Shown here piece by piece: positions 1 to 9,315 of a DNA stretch of 64,000 bases. The position numbers and the translations under genes were made by a program. A model generated the notes under the pieces. It saw only the letters and a list, made by a program, of their open reading frames with translations, was not told the DNA's origin and made no database searches. Numbering within the stretch: the stretch's first letter is position 1; every line of letters starts with the position of its first letter. The DNA comes from Lederbergia citri (lineage in GTDB: Bacteria > Bacillota > Bacilli > Bacillales > Bacillaceae_C). The DNA is taken from the NCBI RefSeq assembly GCF_018343625.1, contig NZ_JAGYPG010000001.1:1582231-1646230 (forward strand), given 5' to 3'.

Positions 1-79
1 CATAGATTGTGCGAAAACACTTGCCTTCATTCAATCATTCACTGGTAATTGTTCCATTCACTACATAATCTTGTAATCA

Positions 80-1288
80 CTAAAATAGATCTTCAACATC
101 GGTTTCCTGTTGGTTCCTTCTTTCGCTTACTATAATTGTTTCCGTATTTTCGATTGCTTCACTCAATAATGGCTGCCAGTCCAATTTTTCCTCAAAAGCC
201 ATAACTTTTTCCAGTCTTGGACGTGTTTTAGGAGATGGGGGAGTAAAAATGGTACAGCAATCTTCATATGGTCGATTTGATATTTCCAGAGTATCAATCT
301 CTTCGGCAATTTTAATAATATCGATTTTATCCATCGTAATAAGCGGACGCAAAATCGGTGTGTTTGTTACATTATTGATCGCATACATACTATCCATCGT
401 TTGACTTGCTACCTGTCCTAGGCTTTCTCCAGTTACAATCGCTAATCCCTCATGCTTTTGTCGAAGTTCTTCCGTAATTCGAAGCATCATTCTTCTTGTT
501 GATGTCATTGTATATCCTTCTGGAATTTCTTTATGAATCGTTTCCTGTATTTTTGTAAACGGAACGATATGAATTTTAACGCTTCCAGAATATTCCGCAA
601 GTTTATGAGCCAAATCAATAACCTTTTGCTTTGCTCTTTCACTCGTAAAAGGAGGACTATGGAAGTGAACCGCTTCTATCCCTACCCCGCGTTTCATTGT
701 TAAAAATCCAGCTACAGGGCTATCGATTCCACCTGATAGCATAAGCATTGCTTTTCCTGAAGAAGCAACAGGAAAACCGCCAGCTCCTTGAAAAACTTCT
801 CCCGAAACATACACTGCATCATGCCTGACTTCCACAATTAGATTAATATCTGGATTCTTCACATCCACTTTAATATCATCTACATTGATAAGAATATGCG
901 CACCAACCGCATGATTTAATCCATTCGTATCATATTCAAATGATTTATCAGAACGTCGTGCACTTATTTTAAACGTATTTCCAGGCTGATGTGCTTGATT
1001 TACAATATGTAGCGCAGCTTCTCTTATCGCATCAATATTTTTTTCCGTCTTAATTGCTGGGCTAAAAGATTGAATGCCAAAGACTTTTTTTAACCCGTGA
1101 ATTACTGGTTCAACTGGTTCTCCATTTAATTGAACATACATACGATCCCATTCAGATTCAATCCGAATATTTTTAAATTCGCGAAGAATAAACTTTATAT
1201 TCTTTTTCAACTTTTGTACAAAATGCTTCCGATTTCGTCCTTTAAGTGACATTTCACCATAGCGTATTAAAATTCTGTCGTAATTCAT
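80..1288 (-). CDS. thiI: tRNA 4-thiouridine synthase ThiI
   Basis: ThiI adenylates U8 of tRNA and receives persulfide sulfur to make 4-thiouridine; in some species it also feeds thiamine synthesis. The 402-residue protein has an N-terminal ferredoxin-like/THUMP region (about 1-165) and a PP-loop ATPase with the motif SGGIDSPVAGF near residue 183. There is no C-terminal rhodanese extension, as is usual for the short Bacillus form. Its ATG overlaps the TGA of the upstream cysteine desulfurase gene (ATGA), so the two are translationally coupled and the desulfurase is the likely sulfur donor. Confidence 0.95.
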   Translation of the reverse strand: MNYDRILIRYGEMSLKGRNRKHFVQKLKKNIKFILREFKNIRIESEWDRMYVQLNGEPVEPVIHGLKKVFGIQSFSPAIKTEKNIDAIREAALHIVNQAHQPGNTFKISARRSDKSFEYDTNGLNHAVGAHILINVDDIKVDVKNPDINLIVEVRHDAVYVSGEVFQGAGGFPVASSGKAMLMLSGGIDSPVAGFLTMKRGVGIEAVHFHSPPFTSERAKQKVIDLAHKLAEYSGSVKIHIVPFTKIQETIHKEIPEGYTMTSTRRMMLRITEELRQKHEGLAIVTGESLGQVASQTMDSMYAINNVTNTPILRPLITMDKIDIIKIAEEIDTLEISNRPYEDCCTIFTPPSPKTRPRLEKVMAFEEKLDWQPLLSEAIENTETIIVSERRNQQETDVEDLF

Positions 1289-2433
1289 TTTTTTCGCCTC
1301 ATTACTTTATTTAATCTCTCTAAAACTTCATGTAATGCTTTCATAAACTGTTGTGCTTCATCCATCGTATTTTCATATGAAAGGCTTACTCGAACTGCAG
1401 ATTTTGCAATATCCTCATTTACCCCAAGCGCTAATAACGTACTGCTTGGAGTATTTTCCTTTGAAGAGCAGGCACTCGTAGTTGAGACGATAATTCCCTC
1501 TTCTTCAAGCGCATGAACAATAACTTCCCCTTTATGCCCAATTACTGAAAAATTCACAATATGTGGAGCTCCGTTACGAGGTGAATGGATGATAATCTGC
1601 GGCAGCTTCATTAGTTCATAAAATAAAAATTCACTGATTTGCTGCAGCGTATTACCTTTTTCTTTTTGAGCTAATAATTCCATTCTGAGGGCTTTCGCCA
1701 TTGCTACAATTCCACCTGTATTTTCCGTACCACTTCGGATTTTTTGTTCTTGATTGCCACCAGTTACTTGTGGATCTAGCCGTACACCTTGATTTTTATA
1801 TAGAAACCCACTTCCTTTTAAGCCGTGAAATTTATGCGCAGAAAATGTGCAAAGATCGACGGAATTTCCATAAAGATCAAGCGGGATTTTTCCTGCTCCT
1901 TGAATATGGTCAATATGGTATATCACTTTAGAGTATCGACTCAACAATTGGCCAATTTCATTAATGGGCTGAATTGAACCAATTTCGTTATTTACGTGAA
2001 TCGTCGAGACCAAAATTGTGTTTTCAGTTAGAGCTGCTTCAACATCGTCTACCGAAACTATTCCCTCCGAGTTAACTGGCAAATAAGTCACATCGAATCC
2101 CATTTGTTCCAACTGCCTGCATGGTTCCAGAACGGATGGATGTTCGATGGATGTAGTAATAATATGATTTCCTCTACCTCTATATTTTAGTGCTACTCCT
2201 TTAATGGCTAAATTATTTCCTTCGGTGCCACCTGAAGTAAAGATAATTTCGGACGTTTTTACACCGATAAGATTAGCAATTTGCTCACGCGCTTTACTAA
2301 TTAACCCTTCCGCTCTCCCGCCAAAATTGTGAAGAGAAGACGCATTTCCGTAAAAATCCCGATTTACTTTTAAATATGTATCCAATACTTCTTCATATGG
2401 TTTTGTGGTCGCGCTATTATCAAAATAGATCAT
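1285..2433 (-). CDS. nifZ: Cysteine desulfurase NifZ, partner of ThiI
   Basis: PLP-dependent class V aminotransferase-fold desulfurase that takes sulfur from cysteine as an enzyme persulfide. Visible features are the N-terminal YFDNSATTKPY, a PLP lysine in FSAHKFHGLKG, and the active-site cysteine loop TSACSSKENTPSS. The position directly before thiI, with overlapping stop and start, identifies it as the dedicated ThiI sulfur donor (NifZ/YtbJ pair in B. subtilis). The ATG at 2433 is preferred over an in-frame GTG at 2442 because AAGGTG lies eight bases upstream of the ATG. Length is 382 aa. Confidence 0.93.
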   Translation of the reverse strand: MIYFDNSATTKPYEEVLDTYLKVNRDFYGNASSLHNFGGRAEGLISKAREQIANLIGVKTSEIIFTSGGTEGNNLAIKGVALKYRGRGNHIITTSIEHPSVLEPCRQLEQMGFDVTYLPVNSEGIVSVDDVEAALTENTILVSTIHVNNEIGSIQPINEIGQLLSRYSKVIYHIDHIQGAGKIPLDLYGNSVDLCTFSAHKFHGLKGSGFLYKNQGVRLDPQVTGGNQEQKIRSGTENTGGIVAMAKALRMELLAQKEKGNTLQQISEFLFYELMKLPQIIIHSPRNGAPHIVNFSVIGHKGEVIVHALEEEGIIVSTTSACSSKENTPSSTLLALGVNEDIAKSAVRVSLSYENTMDEAQQFMKALHEVLERLNKVMRRKK

Positions 2434-2643
2434 TGTTAACACACCTTTAAAAAAATCATTATGGCAATTTTAAATCATAACATTGAAATTAAAAAAGAAA
2501 AAGGACTTATCTTATAATTTGTGTATTTTAAAAATATATGATAAAAAGCGGAAGTTCATGTTGTAGATAGTTGTTCCACTCCCAATTACAGCTACATGAG
2601 ATGAGTCTGGTCAATTAGACGGTAATTGTCTAATTAAGCATCC

Positions 2644-2672
2644 AAAAAAGCTTGTAGAGTCTCTACAAGCTT
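2644..2672 (-). terminator. Terminator of ezrA
   Basis: A perfect inverted repeat (AAGCTTGTAGAG / CTCTACAAGCTT) lies just past the ezrA stop, followed on the minus strand by a run of Ts. Confidence 0.85.
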
Positions 2673-2686
2673 AACTTTGGAATCCA

Positions 2687-4390
2687 TTATTGTTTAACAA
2701 AGTCATCGTGATATATTTCTTCAATCCGCTTTAATGCTCCAGGCTCAATTTCTTCAACCGCAGTTGCAGCCTGTTCTAGAGCAGACTTATATTCGAAATT
2801 TCTAAAAGCCTGCTCCGCTTTTTCAAGACTTGCCCTCAATTGTGGGTTGCGTCCCCTATATCTATTTCCATATTGAATCACTTTTTCTGCAAGATGAGCA
2901 TTTTCAATATGTTCCTCTGTCCTAGAATACAAATAATCGACAGTGTCCGTTGCATCATATAAAAACTTTTGGACAGAATTCATATTGAGTGGTTTTTCCT
3001 CTAAACTTTTAAGCACATCTTCTATTTGCTCTTCAGCCTGTTCAAACAGAGATTCGAAATCTCCCGGAAGCCCAGGCATTCGGCTTTTCTTTACGAGCCA
3101 AATAATTTCCTTAATTTTCTTCTGCAATATTTCAATATTTTTTCTAACTTCTAATTCGTCTTTTCTTAAGTTTTGAAGTTTTACGATAAACTCATTTTGT
3201 TCTTGTTGCAACGCTTTAATTTGAGCATCAATTTCTTTTAGTTCGTCACTCAAAAGAGTAAAAGCCGTATTTTCTTCATCTATTTTAGCCTTTAAAATTT
3301 CATAACGCTTTGAAAGCTGGCTCAAGTTTTTGTCAAACTTACTTGGTGTCTCAAGATCGTCTTGTAATAATTGATAACTATGTTGGACAATCTTTGTTTC
3401 ATGGCTAATTTCACGATTAACTTCTTTTAGTTGCTGTAAAGTTGCATCGGCATTTTCATTTTCTTGTAAAATATAATGTTTAGCATATACTTCTTTTTCA
3501 AGTAAGTCATATAGATTATCTATCTTTTCTTTTACTTCTTGCAGTCCTTTTTCTACTTCTTCTGTTTCCGTTGCCTTTAGGAACTCAATATAAGTATTAA
3601 GTTCTTCATCAAGTTCTTCAAACTGACGATCAATTTGAAGGTGTTCCAAAACAAATCCTTGTTGCTTCATATCATTAAAACCATCTCTAAGCTCATTCTT
3701 TTGAGAAGGAATCACCGTTTGACATTCAGTAAGTAAGTCGGGAATTTTTTCCATTTTTGTAATCAGTTGTTCCAACTCGGAAGCAAGGGTAATGACAACT
3801 TTACGAGCCTCTAAATAATTCCCACCATTAGTCAATTCTTCGTAGTTAGCAATTTTTTCACCAACGGCATCTAGCAATTCTTCAAGTTTCTCTGCAGCAA
3901 CTCCATATATATGACGATGCGCCAGAACATTCTTCTTGGAATTACGATATTGATCAAGCAGCCCTTCGATTTCTTCCCTGTTTTTTTCTTCACTGCCGAT
4001 CAGTTCAGCTAGTTCTTCAAGGATTTGGCTAATTTGGACTTCAATATCCTCAAGCATTTTTTCAATTTTAATATTCGTTTCTTTCGCCTTTTTAAAGCGA
4101 TATTTATCGGAATACTCTTCTGCATAAAATAACATTTCATCAATATTAGGAAGTTGGACGGCAATAATATCATCCCACATCGCTCGCCAGCGCTCAAACA
4201 TCTCCTCAGTTTGCCCCGTCATATTTAGTTTTTTCACTTTCGCCATTTCTTCCATAACAGGACGATTCATTAATTCCAATTTTCTTGTTTCGAGGTTGTC
4301 AACTTCCTTATAATATTTTTTTCTCATAAAATATCCTACAATAAATAAAATAAGGACTAGAATTATCGAAGCAATAACGATTTCTACCAT
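2687..4390 (-). CDS. ezrA: Septation ring formation regulator EzrA
   Basis: EzrA is a membrane-anchored spectrin-like protein that limits FtsZ ring assembly and connects the divisome to wall synthesis. The 567-residue product has one N-terminal transmembrane segment (about 2-20) followed by a short basic stretch, then a long coiled-coil cytoplasmic region. The C-terminal NRYRGRNPQL resembles the conserved QNR patch of the family (NRFRSQN in B. subtilis). The ATG at 4390, preceded by CAGGGGG, gives the usual start next to the TM helix; an ATG ten codons earlier lacks support. B. subtilis has hisJ between ezrA and refZ; it is absent here. Confidence 0.95.
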   Translation of the reverse strand: MVEIVIASIILVLILFIVGYFMRKKYYKEVDNLETRKLELMNRPVMEEMAKVKKLNMTGQTEEMFERWRAMWDDIIAVQLPNIDEMLFYAEEYSDKYRFKKAKETNIKIEKMLEDIEVQISQILEELAELIGSEEKNREEIEGLLDQYRNSKKNVLAHRHIYGVAAEKLEELLDAVGEKIANYEELTNGGNYLEARKVVITLASELEQLITKMEKIPDLLTECQTVIPSQKNELRDGFNDMKQQGFVLEHLQIDRQFEELDEELNTYIEFLKATETEEVEKGLQEVKEKIDNLYDLLEKEVYAKHYILQENENADATLQQLKEVNREISHETKIVQHSYQLLQDDLETPSKFDKNLSQLSKRYEILKAKIDEENTAFTLLSDELKEIDAQIKALQQEQNEFIVKLQNLRKDELEVRKNIEILQKKIKEIIWLVKKSRMPGLPGDFESLFEQAEEQIEDVLKSLEEKPLNMNSVQKFLYDATDTVDYLYSRTEEHIENAHLAEKVIQYGNRYRGRNPQLRASLEKAEQAFRNFEYKSALEQAATAVEEIEPGALKRIEEIYHDDFVKQ

Positions 4391-4568
4391 AGTAAGCCCC
4401 CTGTTCCTTCCATCTTCCAACCGATCATCTATGTATAATACATTAGTAAAAAATGTTTTTAAGATTATGTTCTTCTATAATACCATGAAGGCGACAATTT
4501 TTGACTAATAAATGCAATTTTACCCAATAAAAAGTTGATTATTTTACAAAAAGTGGTTTCTAACAAAA

Positions 4569-4589
4569 TAAAAAACGCCTTGGTAGGCG
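4569..4589 (-). terminator. Terminator of refZ
   Basis: A short CGCC/GGCG hairpin with a T-rich tract on the minus strand, ten bases past the refZ stop. Confidence 0.7.
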
Positions 4590-4599
4590 ATAAAGATCA

Positions 4600-5235
4600 T
4601 TAAACAGGTAATTTTTTTATAGTGGGAGAAGCATTTTCTTCTTCGGATCCTAATAAAATGAGCAGCCAGTTTTTGATTGTATTAAAATATTTTTCAGCAA
4701 AATATGGTTCTTGCGGAATCATCCCCCACACTTCACGAACGTATAAATTATTTAGATACGGCATCATAAGCATTCCTTTAAGCTGGATGACAATCATGCT
4801 GATAGGAGATGGAATTTTATTTTCTTTTAATGCCTTTTGAATCATAGTCGTATAGAAATATTGCTCTTTCATCAAATATAATGAAATCATTTCCCGGGAT
4901 GTTTGAGAATCTATCGTTACTTCTCTCCATACAAAGCGCGCCAGCTGATAATGTTTACTTTGAAAAAATATTACTTTTTTTATCGCTCTTATCAAACATA
5001 GCTGAGCTGAATCATTTTCGAGCTTTTCTGTCTCGTCCTCCAGAAAAGATAAGTACGGTTCGAAAAAATAAATAAGACATTCTTCAAGCAACCCTTGTTT
5101 ATTTTTAAAATAATATGAGATAGTAGCTGGATTTACATTAGCCCTGCTAGCAATATCCCGAATCGACGTTCCTTGATAGCCTTTTAAATTGAACAAAGCA
5201 ATGGCCGCTTCTATTATCGCTTCCTGCGTATTCAT
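4600..5235 (-). CDS. refZ: TetR-family FtsZ regulator RefZ
   Basis: RefZ (YttP) is a DNA-binding TetR-family protein that affects FtsZ placement during sporulation division. The 211-residue product has an N-terminal helix-turn-helix (about 22-45: TSIRDIASRANVNPATIS followed by YYFKNKQGLLE) and a helical ligand/dimer domain. The start at ATG 5235 is chosen because GGGGAT precedes it and the protein then begins at the HTH; 37 upstream in-frame codons would be atypical. It sits between ezrA and ytsP and is divergent from ytsP, as in B. subtilis apart from the missing hisJ. Confidence 0.88.
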   Translation of the reverse strand: MNTQEAIIEAAIALFNLKGYQGTSIRDIASRANVNPATISYYFKNKQGLLEECLIYFFEPYLSFLEDETEKLENDSAQLCLIRAIKKVIFFQSKHYQLARFVWREVTIDSQTSREMISLYLMKEQYFYTTMIQKALKENKIPSPISMIVIQLKGMLMMPYLNNLYVREVWGMIPQEPYFAEKYFNTIKNWLLILLGSEEENASPTIKKLPV

Positions 5236-5429
5236 ACGATCCCCGCTTTCAACGTCTTGAATATTATGAAAAAATATGTAAAAATAATTCAACAGTCTAT
5301 CCGAGCATTCCATCAATATATAATGTACAATTCGAGAGAAATACACGAAATCCTTTGAAGATTTATCGACAGTTTATTCAGCAATGATGATTTTTGTAAA
5401 AATTTGTTTGTTTAGAGAGGGTGGGGTAA

Positions 5430-5909
5430 ATGTTTGAAGTGAAAAATTATAGTGGAGATCGAGTAAAAAATTATGAGCTTGTTACGAAACAACTCGCTGC
5501 ACTTTTAGAGGGCGAATCTAATCAAATTGCTAACTTAAGTAATGCATCTGCTTTACTGAACCAATTCCTCGATAGAATCAATTGGGTTGGATTTTATTTA
5601 ATAGAAGATAATGAACTAGTACTTGGTCCATTCCAAGGATTGCCTGCATGTGTAAGAATACCATTGGGAAAAGGTGTCTGCGGAACAGCTGCGGCTAATA
5701 GGGAAACAGTCGTGGTAGCTGATGTACACTTATTCCCTGGACATATCGCATGTGATGCCGCCTCTCAATCCGAAATCGTGATTCCATTAATCAAAGATGG
5801 AACATTATTAGGAGTTCTCGACATTGATAGCCCGGAAAAAAATCGCTTTGACGAACTTGATAAAGAGTATTTAGAGAAGTTTGTTGAGAAGTTGCAGGAG
5901 TATATTTAG
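5430..5909 (+). CDS. ytsP: Free methionine-(R)-sulfoxide reductase (GAF)
   Basis: A single GAF-domain protein of 159 aa of the fRMsr family, which reduces free methionine-R-sulfoxide. The three family cysteines are present at residues 74, 84 and 108 (LPACVRIP, GVCGTAA, HIACDAAS), which supports catalytic function. GGTGGGG precedes the ATG by a few bases. It is transcribed divergently from refZ and convergently to dgcP, matching the B. subtilis order. Confidence 0.9.
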   Translation: MFEVKNYSGDRVKNYELVTKQLAALLEGESNQIANLSNASALLNQFLDRINWVGFYLIEDNELVLGPFQGLPACVRIPLGKGVCGTAAANRETVVVADVHLFPGHIACDAASQSEIVIPLIKDGTLLGVLDIDSPEKNRFDELDKEYLEKFVEKLQEYI

Positions 5910-5920
5910 AGGTTACGAGT

Positions 5921-5967
5921 ATAGCGGAATGAAATCGATATTTCCTCGGTTTCATTCCGCTATTTTT
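5921..5967 (+). terminator. Terminator of ytsP
   Basis: A long hairpin (ATAGCGGAATGAAA paired with its complement) followed by TTTTTT. Confidence 0.9.
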
Positions 5968-6013
5968 TGAGTATATTGTGTATTCGAGAACAAATATAAA
6001 ATGCGATGTTTTT

Positions 6014-6180
6014 GCGAATTATTAACTGATTCTAGATTATATTCTAATATCGACAGAGTTACTAGCGAATTTATTGATCAATTCACGATTAAATTACAAT
6101 ATATAAGGAGATATTTGCGAATCATTCTTCCTGCTATTAACAATCCTATACACATTTAATTCTTTACTCTCGAATCTAAG
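6014..6180. repeat. Degenerate tandem array, 51-53 bp period (array 1)
   Basis: GCGAAT-type anchors begin at 6014, 6065, 6117 and (as TCGAAT) 6170, spaced 51, 52 and 53 bases. The array contains the 18-mer ATCAATTCACGATTAAAT (6077-6094), which recurs exactly in the array at about 33.96 kb. No coding potential was seen. It lies between the convergent genes ytsP and dgcP. Confidence 0.7.
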
Positions 6181-6250
6181 TTTCATTTTCCACATTCTTT
6201 TCAATTTAATTATCTTAATTGTATGAAATATCAACTAAATAAACAAGGAC

Positions 6251-6290
6251 AAAAAAGCTACCCTATTTCCATTCGAAAGGTAGCCTTTAA
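6251..6290 (-). terminator. Terminator of dgcP
   Basis: An inverted repeat GCTACC/GGTAGC with flanking A/T complementarity, and a T-run on the minus strand just past the dgcP stop. Confidence 0.8.
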
Positions 6291-6293
6291 GAA

Positions 6294-7706
6294 TTATATT
6301 TTCTTTACGGAAATTCGATTCTTCCCTGCTTTTTTCGCCTCATATAGAGCTGTATCAGCGCGGCTAAATAACTGTGTAAGTCCATCTGGCTTGCAAGGAT
6401 CCCAATTAGAAACTCCACAAGACATGGTGACTGCAGGTTTTGTTTGTTGTGATACGTGATTCAGGAGTCGCTCTGCAATTTGAGCTCCCTGTTCGATTGG
6501 GATGTCTGGCAAATATACGGCAAGCTCTTCCCCACCCCAACGAGCACCTATATCCGTTGAGCGAAGACACTTGCGGATTAAGTCTGCAACTTGGATAAGA
6601 ACCTGGTCGCCTGTTTGGTGGCCAAATGTATCATTTATTTCTTTAAAATCGTCTAAGTCAATAAGTATGAACGTCCCACCACGGTCTGATTTCATCGACT
6701 CTTCAATCATATCATTTAAATAATTTCTAGCATATAACTGAGTTAATTGATCTGTAATCACCAATTTCTCTAGTTTTTCCCTTAGCATCAAATTCGCAAC
6801 GGCCAATGAAGATCGTTGAATTAATGATTGTAAAAGCTTAAATTTTTCAAAGGAAAAGCTATAAGGCTTGTTACCAAGAACAATGGCTAAACCGTTAACC
6901 GCATTACTATGAATCATAGGCACTGCCATTAATGAACCATAAAATGTTTGAACAGATAAAGGCATTTGTTTGATTTCTCCCATGAAAAGAGATTCATTGG
7001 TATTTTCAATTTTCTTTAAAACTGCATGAATTAGCTCATTACTTGATTCTTCTTCAAAATAACTGGAACTACCTTCTAGCACTCTCGGTCGGTGGTCTTC
7101 TAGAATGATAAATCCAATTGCAGCTGCTTGAAATGACTTCTTAATCTGATTATGTAAATAATTCATCGTTTCAAATAAACTAGAAGTAGAATTCAATTTT
7201 TGTGATATTTCATCGATTAATCGCAAATCCTCGACAAGTTTTTGTGATTGCTGATATAGTTTTGCATTTTCCAATGCATTTCCTGCCGTATTAGCTAATA
7301 ATCGTATAAAATCAATCTGACTATTTTCAAGCTCCGAAGTTAAAAGGGACTTAACTTGCAAAACACCATATACACCTTGTTTTCCCTTTAAAGGTGCATA
7401 CATAACAGGATATTCTGTATCTTCTAATTCGACTGTAGCGTTTACATACGAAGCAATAGCTGTAGCGTTTTCAGAATTATATTCTAAATTTTTGATAGGT
7501 AAATCTTCGCACGCGTCATGATCGTTCGATAGAAGCAAAAAGTAATCATATGTAGGAAAAACTCTTTTCAGCGTTTGAATAATTTCCGCTAACACACTAT
7601 TAATATCCATACTAGAATGGAATTTTTCAGTTACTCTGAATAATTCTCGATACTTTATTTCTTCTAATGTTTTATTATCATCTATGGGATATGTCCGATC
7701 TGGCAT
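6294..7706 (-). CDS. dgcP: Diguanylate cyclase with two GAF domains (DgcP)
   Basis: Makes cyclic di-GMP from two GTP. Two GAF-like sensor regions (about 20-155 and 165-310) precede a GGDEF domain (about 315 to the end). The active-site loop reads GGEEL near residue 390, a functional variant of GGDEF. An RxxD inhibitory site (RSTD) lies five residues before it, so product feedback is expected. An upstream GTG is in frame, but GGGTGGGT best serves the second of two adjacent ATGs (7706). The location between ytsP and rpsD matches B. subtilis ytrP/dgcP, though this form (about 470 aa) is, as I recall, shorter. Confidence 0.88.
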   Translation of the reverse strand: MPDRTYPIDDNKTLEEIKYRELFRVTEKFHSSMDINSVLAEIIQTLKRVFPTYDYFLLLSNDHDACEDLPIKNLEYNSENATAIASYVNATVELEDTEYPVMYAPLKGKQGVYGVLQVKSLLTSELENSQIDFIRLLANTAGNALENAKLYQQSQKLVEDLRLIDEISQKLNSTSSLFETMNYLHNQIKKSFQAAAIGFIILEDHRPRVLEGSSSYFEEESSNELIHAVLKKIENTNESLFMGEIKQMPLSVQTFYGSLMAVPMIHSNAVNGLAIVLGNKPYSFSFEKFKLLQSLIQRSSLAVANLMLREKLEKLVITDQLTQLYARNYLNDMIEESMKSDRGGTFILIDLDDFKEINDTFGHQTGDQVLIQVADLIRKCLRSTDIGARWGGEELAVYLPDIPIEQGAQIAERLLNHVSQQTKPAVTMSCGVSNWDPCKPDGLTQLFSRADTALYEAKKAGKNRISVKKI

Positions 7707-7866
7707 CATTCTACCCACCCATCAAGTACTAATAGTTCAAGATAATACTATTTACCTATAAAAAAATCGTTACTATTCCTACATACACTAGAGTTTATTA
7801 TAATTATTATAACATAAGTAGACCTTTTTACCTACCTAATATCTAAAAAAATACATTTTTCGTTTG

Positions 7867-7895
7867 TTGACTTTGTATTATAAAAATAATATAAT
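7867..7895 (+). promoter_or_regulatory. Sigma-A promoter of rpsD
   Basis: TTGACT, 17-base spacer, TATAAT; near-consensus housekeeping promoter about 195 bases before the rpsD ATG. Confidence 0.9.
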
Positions 7896-7901
7896 GGTCG
7901 T

Positions 7902-8085
7902 TGTGTAAAATAATGCAGCCTAGATGAACACATAATGCTCGTATTTTGTTCCTCAGACTTAAGAGATTCGAGGTGCATCTCGTAACCCGCCGCTGCTAGG
8001 GCGAAGGTGCATGAAAACAAAATACACATATATGCTGTCTCATAATCGGTTTTATTTTACAACAAAATAAAAACGAAGGAGGAGA
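7902..8085 (+). promoter_or_regulatory. Structured rpsD 5' leader, candidate S4 autoregulatory RNA
   Basis: About 185 nt of untranslated leader. GTATTTTGTT (7941-7950) pairs perfectly with AACAAAATAC (8016-8025), closing a domain that contains smaller hairpins (CCTC/GAGG, and CGCC/GGCG around 7988-8003). An A/T-only hairpin (about 8049-8069) then stands directly before the AAGGAGGAG ribosome binding site. Bacillus rpsD is known to be repressed by S4 binding its leader; the mapping onto this sequence is my inference. Confidence 0.7.
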
Positions 8086-8090
8086 CAATT

Positions 8091-8693
8091 ATGTCTCGTT
8101 ACACCGGCCCAAGCTGGAAAATTTCCCGTCGTCTTGGAATTTCTCTAAGCGGTACAGGAAAAGAATTAGATCGTCGCCCTTATGCACCAGGACAACATGG
8201 TCCTAACCAACGCAAAAAGCTTTCTGAATATGGCTTACAGCTTCAAGAAAAACAAAAGCTTCGTCATATGTATGGAGTAAATGAACGTCAATTCCATAAT
8301 ACGTTCGTAAAAGCTGGTAAAATGAAAGGTAAACACGGCGAAAACTTCATGATCTTACTTGAACAACGCCTTGATAACATTGTTTACCGTCTTGGCCTTG
8401 CACGTACTCGTCGTCAAGCTCGCCAATTAGTAAACCATGGACACATCCTAGTTGATGGAAGTCGCGTAGACATTCCATCTTTCAAAGTAGTTCCTGGCCA
8501 AACAATTGGTGTTCGTGAAAAATCACGTAACCTTGACATCATTAAAGAATCTGTTGAAGCTACTAACTTCGTACCAGAATATCTTACATTTGATGCTGAT
8601 AAATTAGAAGGAACATTCACTCGCCTTCCAGAGCGTTCTGAACTTCCTGCTGAAATTAACGAAGCGTTTATCGTTGAGTTCTACTCACGTTAA
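8091..8693 (+). CDS. rpsD: 30S ribosomal protein S4
   Basis: Primary 16S rRNA-binding protein that nucleates the 30S body. The 200-residue product begins [16 protein letters not shown] and has the S4 RNA-binding domain around 92-155 ([20 protein letters not shown]). Monocistronic, with its own promoter, structured leader and terminator. The strong AAGGAGGAG site fixes the ATG. Confidence 0.98.
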   Translation: MSRYTGPSWKISRRLGISLSGTGKELDRRPYAPGQHGPNQRKKLSEYGLQLQEKQKLRHMYGVNERQFHNTFVKAGKMKGKHGENFMILLEQRLDNIVYRLGLARTRRQARQLVNHGHILVDGSRVDIPSFKVVPGQTIGVREKSRNLDIIKESVEATNFVPEYLTFDADKLEGTFTRLPERSELPAEINEAFIVEFYSR

Positions 8694-8722
8694 TAAAATT
8701 GCTTTGTAGAACGCAATATTTT

Positions 8723-8766
8723 AAAAGCCCCAAACCCTTGAAATAAAAGGATTTGGGGCTTTTCCT
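8723..8766 (+). terminator. Terminator of rpsD
   Basis: AAAAGCCCCAAA pairs with the complementary TTTGGGGCTTTT arm; a strong rho-independent hairpin. Confidence 0.93.
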
Positions 8767-8885
8767 TTTATTTCAGGTTTGTAAAATAGCGTATAAAGAT
8801 CTATTGTTTTGGGGCAAGTGGGGCAACTTTTAATAATACAGAGGCTGAAAGAAAAATAAAATTATTAAAAAGGAGATTCTTAAAC

Positions 8886-9106
8886 TGAACTGTCCCGTTA
8901 GTTTAATAATTTCAACAAAAAAAGCGTTAATCCTTCTTATTAGTTACCTCAAAAAGTTAGACACAGTAATGTTATAAGCCAGAGAAAATTGAATTCGGCA
9001 TTGTACCGGACACAATCCTTTTAATCCGTTTTTGATTGTAGTAATCGATATACTCTTCTAGTTTACGCTTGAAGTGTTCCATACTATCCAATTTTTGTAT
9101 GTAAAG
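8886..9106 (-). mobile_element. IS3-family transposase remnant (orfB C-terminus and end)
   Basis: Read on the minus strand from about 9106, the sequence encodes QKLDSMEHFKRKLEEYIDYY followed by NQKRIK, the typical C-terminal core of IS3/IS150-type OrfB. After this the frame is lost; a second frame gives ITVSNFLR and a stop, the usual family ending. The plus-strand stretch starting TGAACTGTCCCGTTAG (8886) resembles an IS terminal repeat. No intact transposase or opposite end was found, so this is dead debris in the rpsD-downstream spacer. Confidence 0.6.
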
Positions 9107-9171
9107 TAGTTAAGAAGAATTAATTCGTAACGATTAACAGTTTCTAATTTTTGTTCGATTTATAATTCAGC

Positions 9172-9222
9172 CAAAAAAAAGCACCTCCAAATGTTAGATT
9201 CGTATCTAAAATTTGGGGTGCT
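9172..9222 (-). terminator. Long hairpin with T-run, probably IS-derived
   Basis: AGCACCTCCAAATGTTAGAT pairs with the downstream complement (through 9222) and is followed on the minus strand by eight Ts. It could terminate the DUF1062 gene at 9316 or be part of a second IS copy, since ACCAGTTAGTTGAATAATTT at 9243 resembles the IS end near 8893. Confidence 0.55.
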
Positions 9223-9315
9223 GTACAGCTATCGATTAACTCACCAGTTAGTTGAATAATTTAAAATATCCTATTCACTAATTTATAAGTTTAGTTCGGT
9301 TGCTAAATGTTTTCC

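Noticed and set aside
1..79. Gene or regulatory element at the left edge
   Set aside because: Only 79 bases; no frame, hairpin or promoter could be supported.
2610..2640. Second terminator downstream of ezrA
   Set aside because: TTAGAC/GTCTAA can pair, but there is no T-run and a clear terminator already lies beside the gene.
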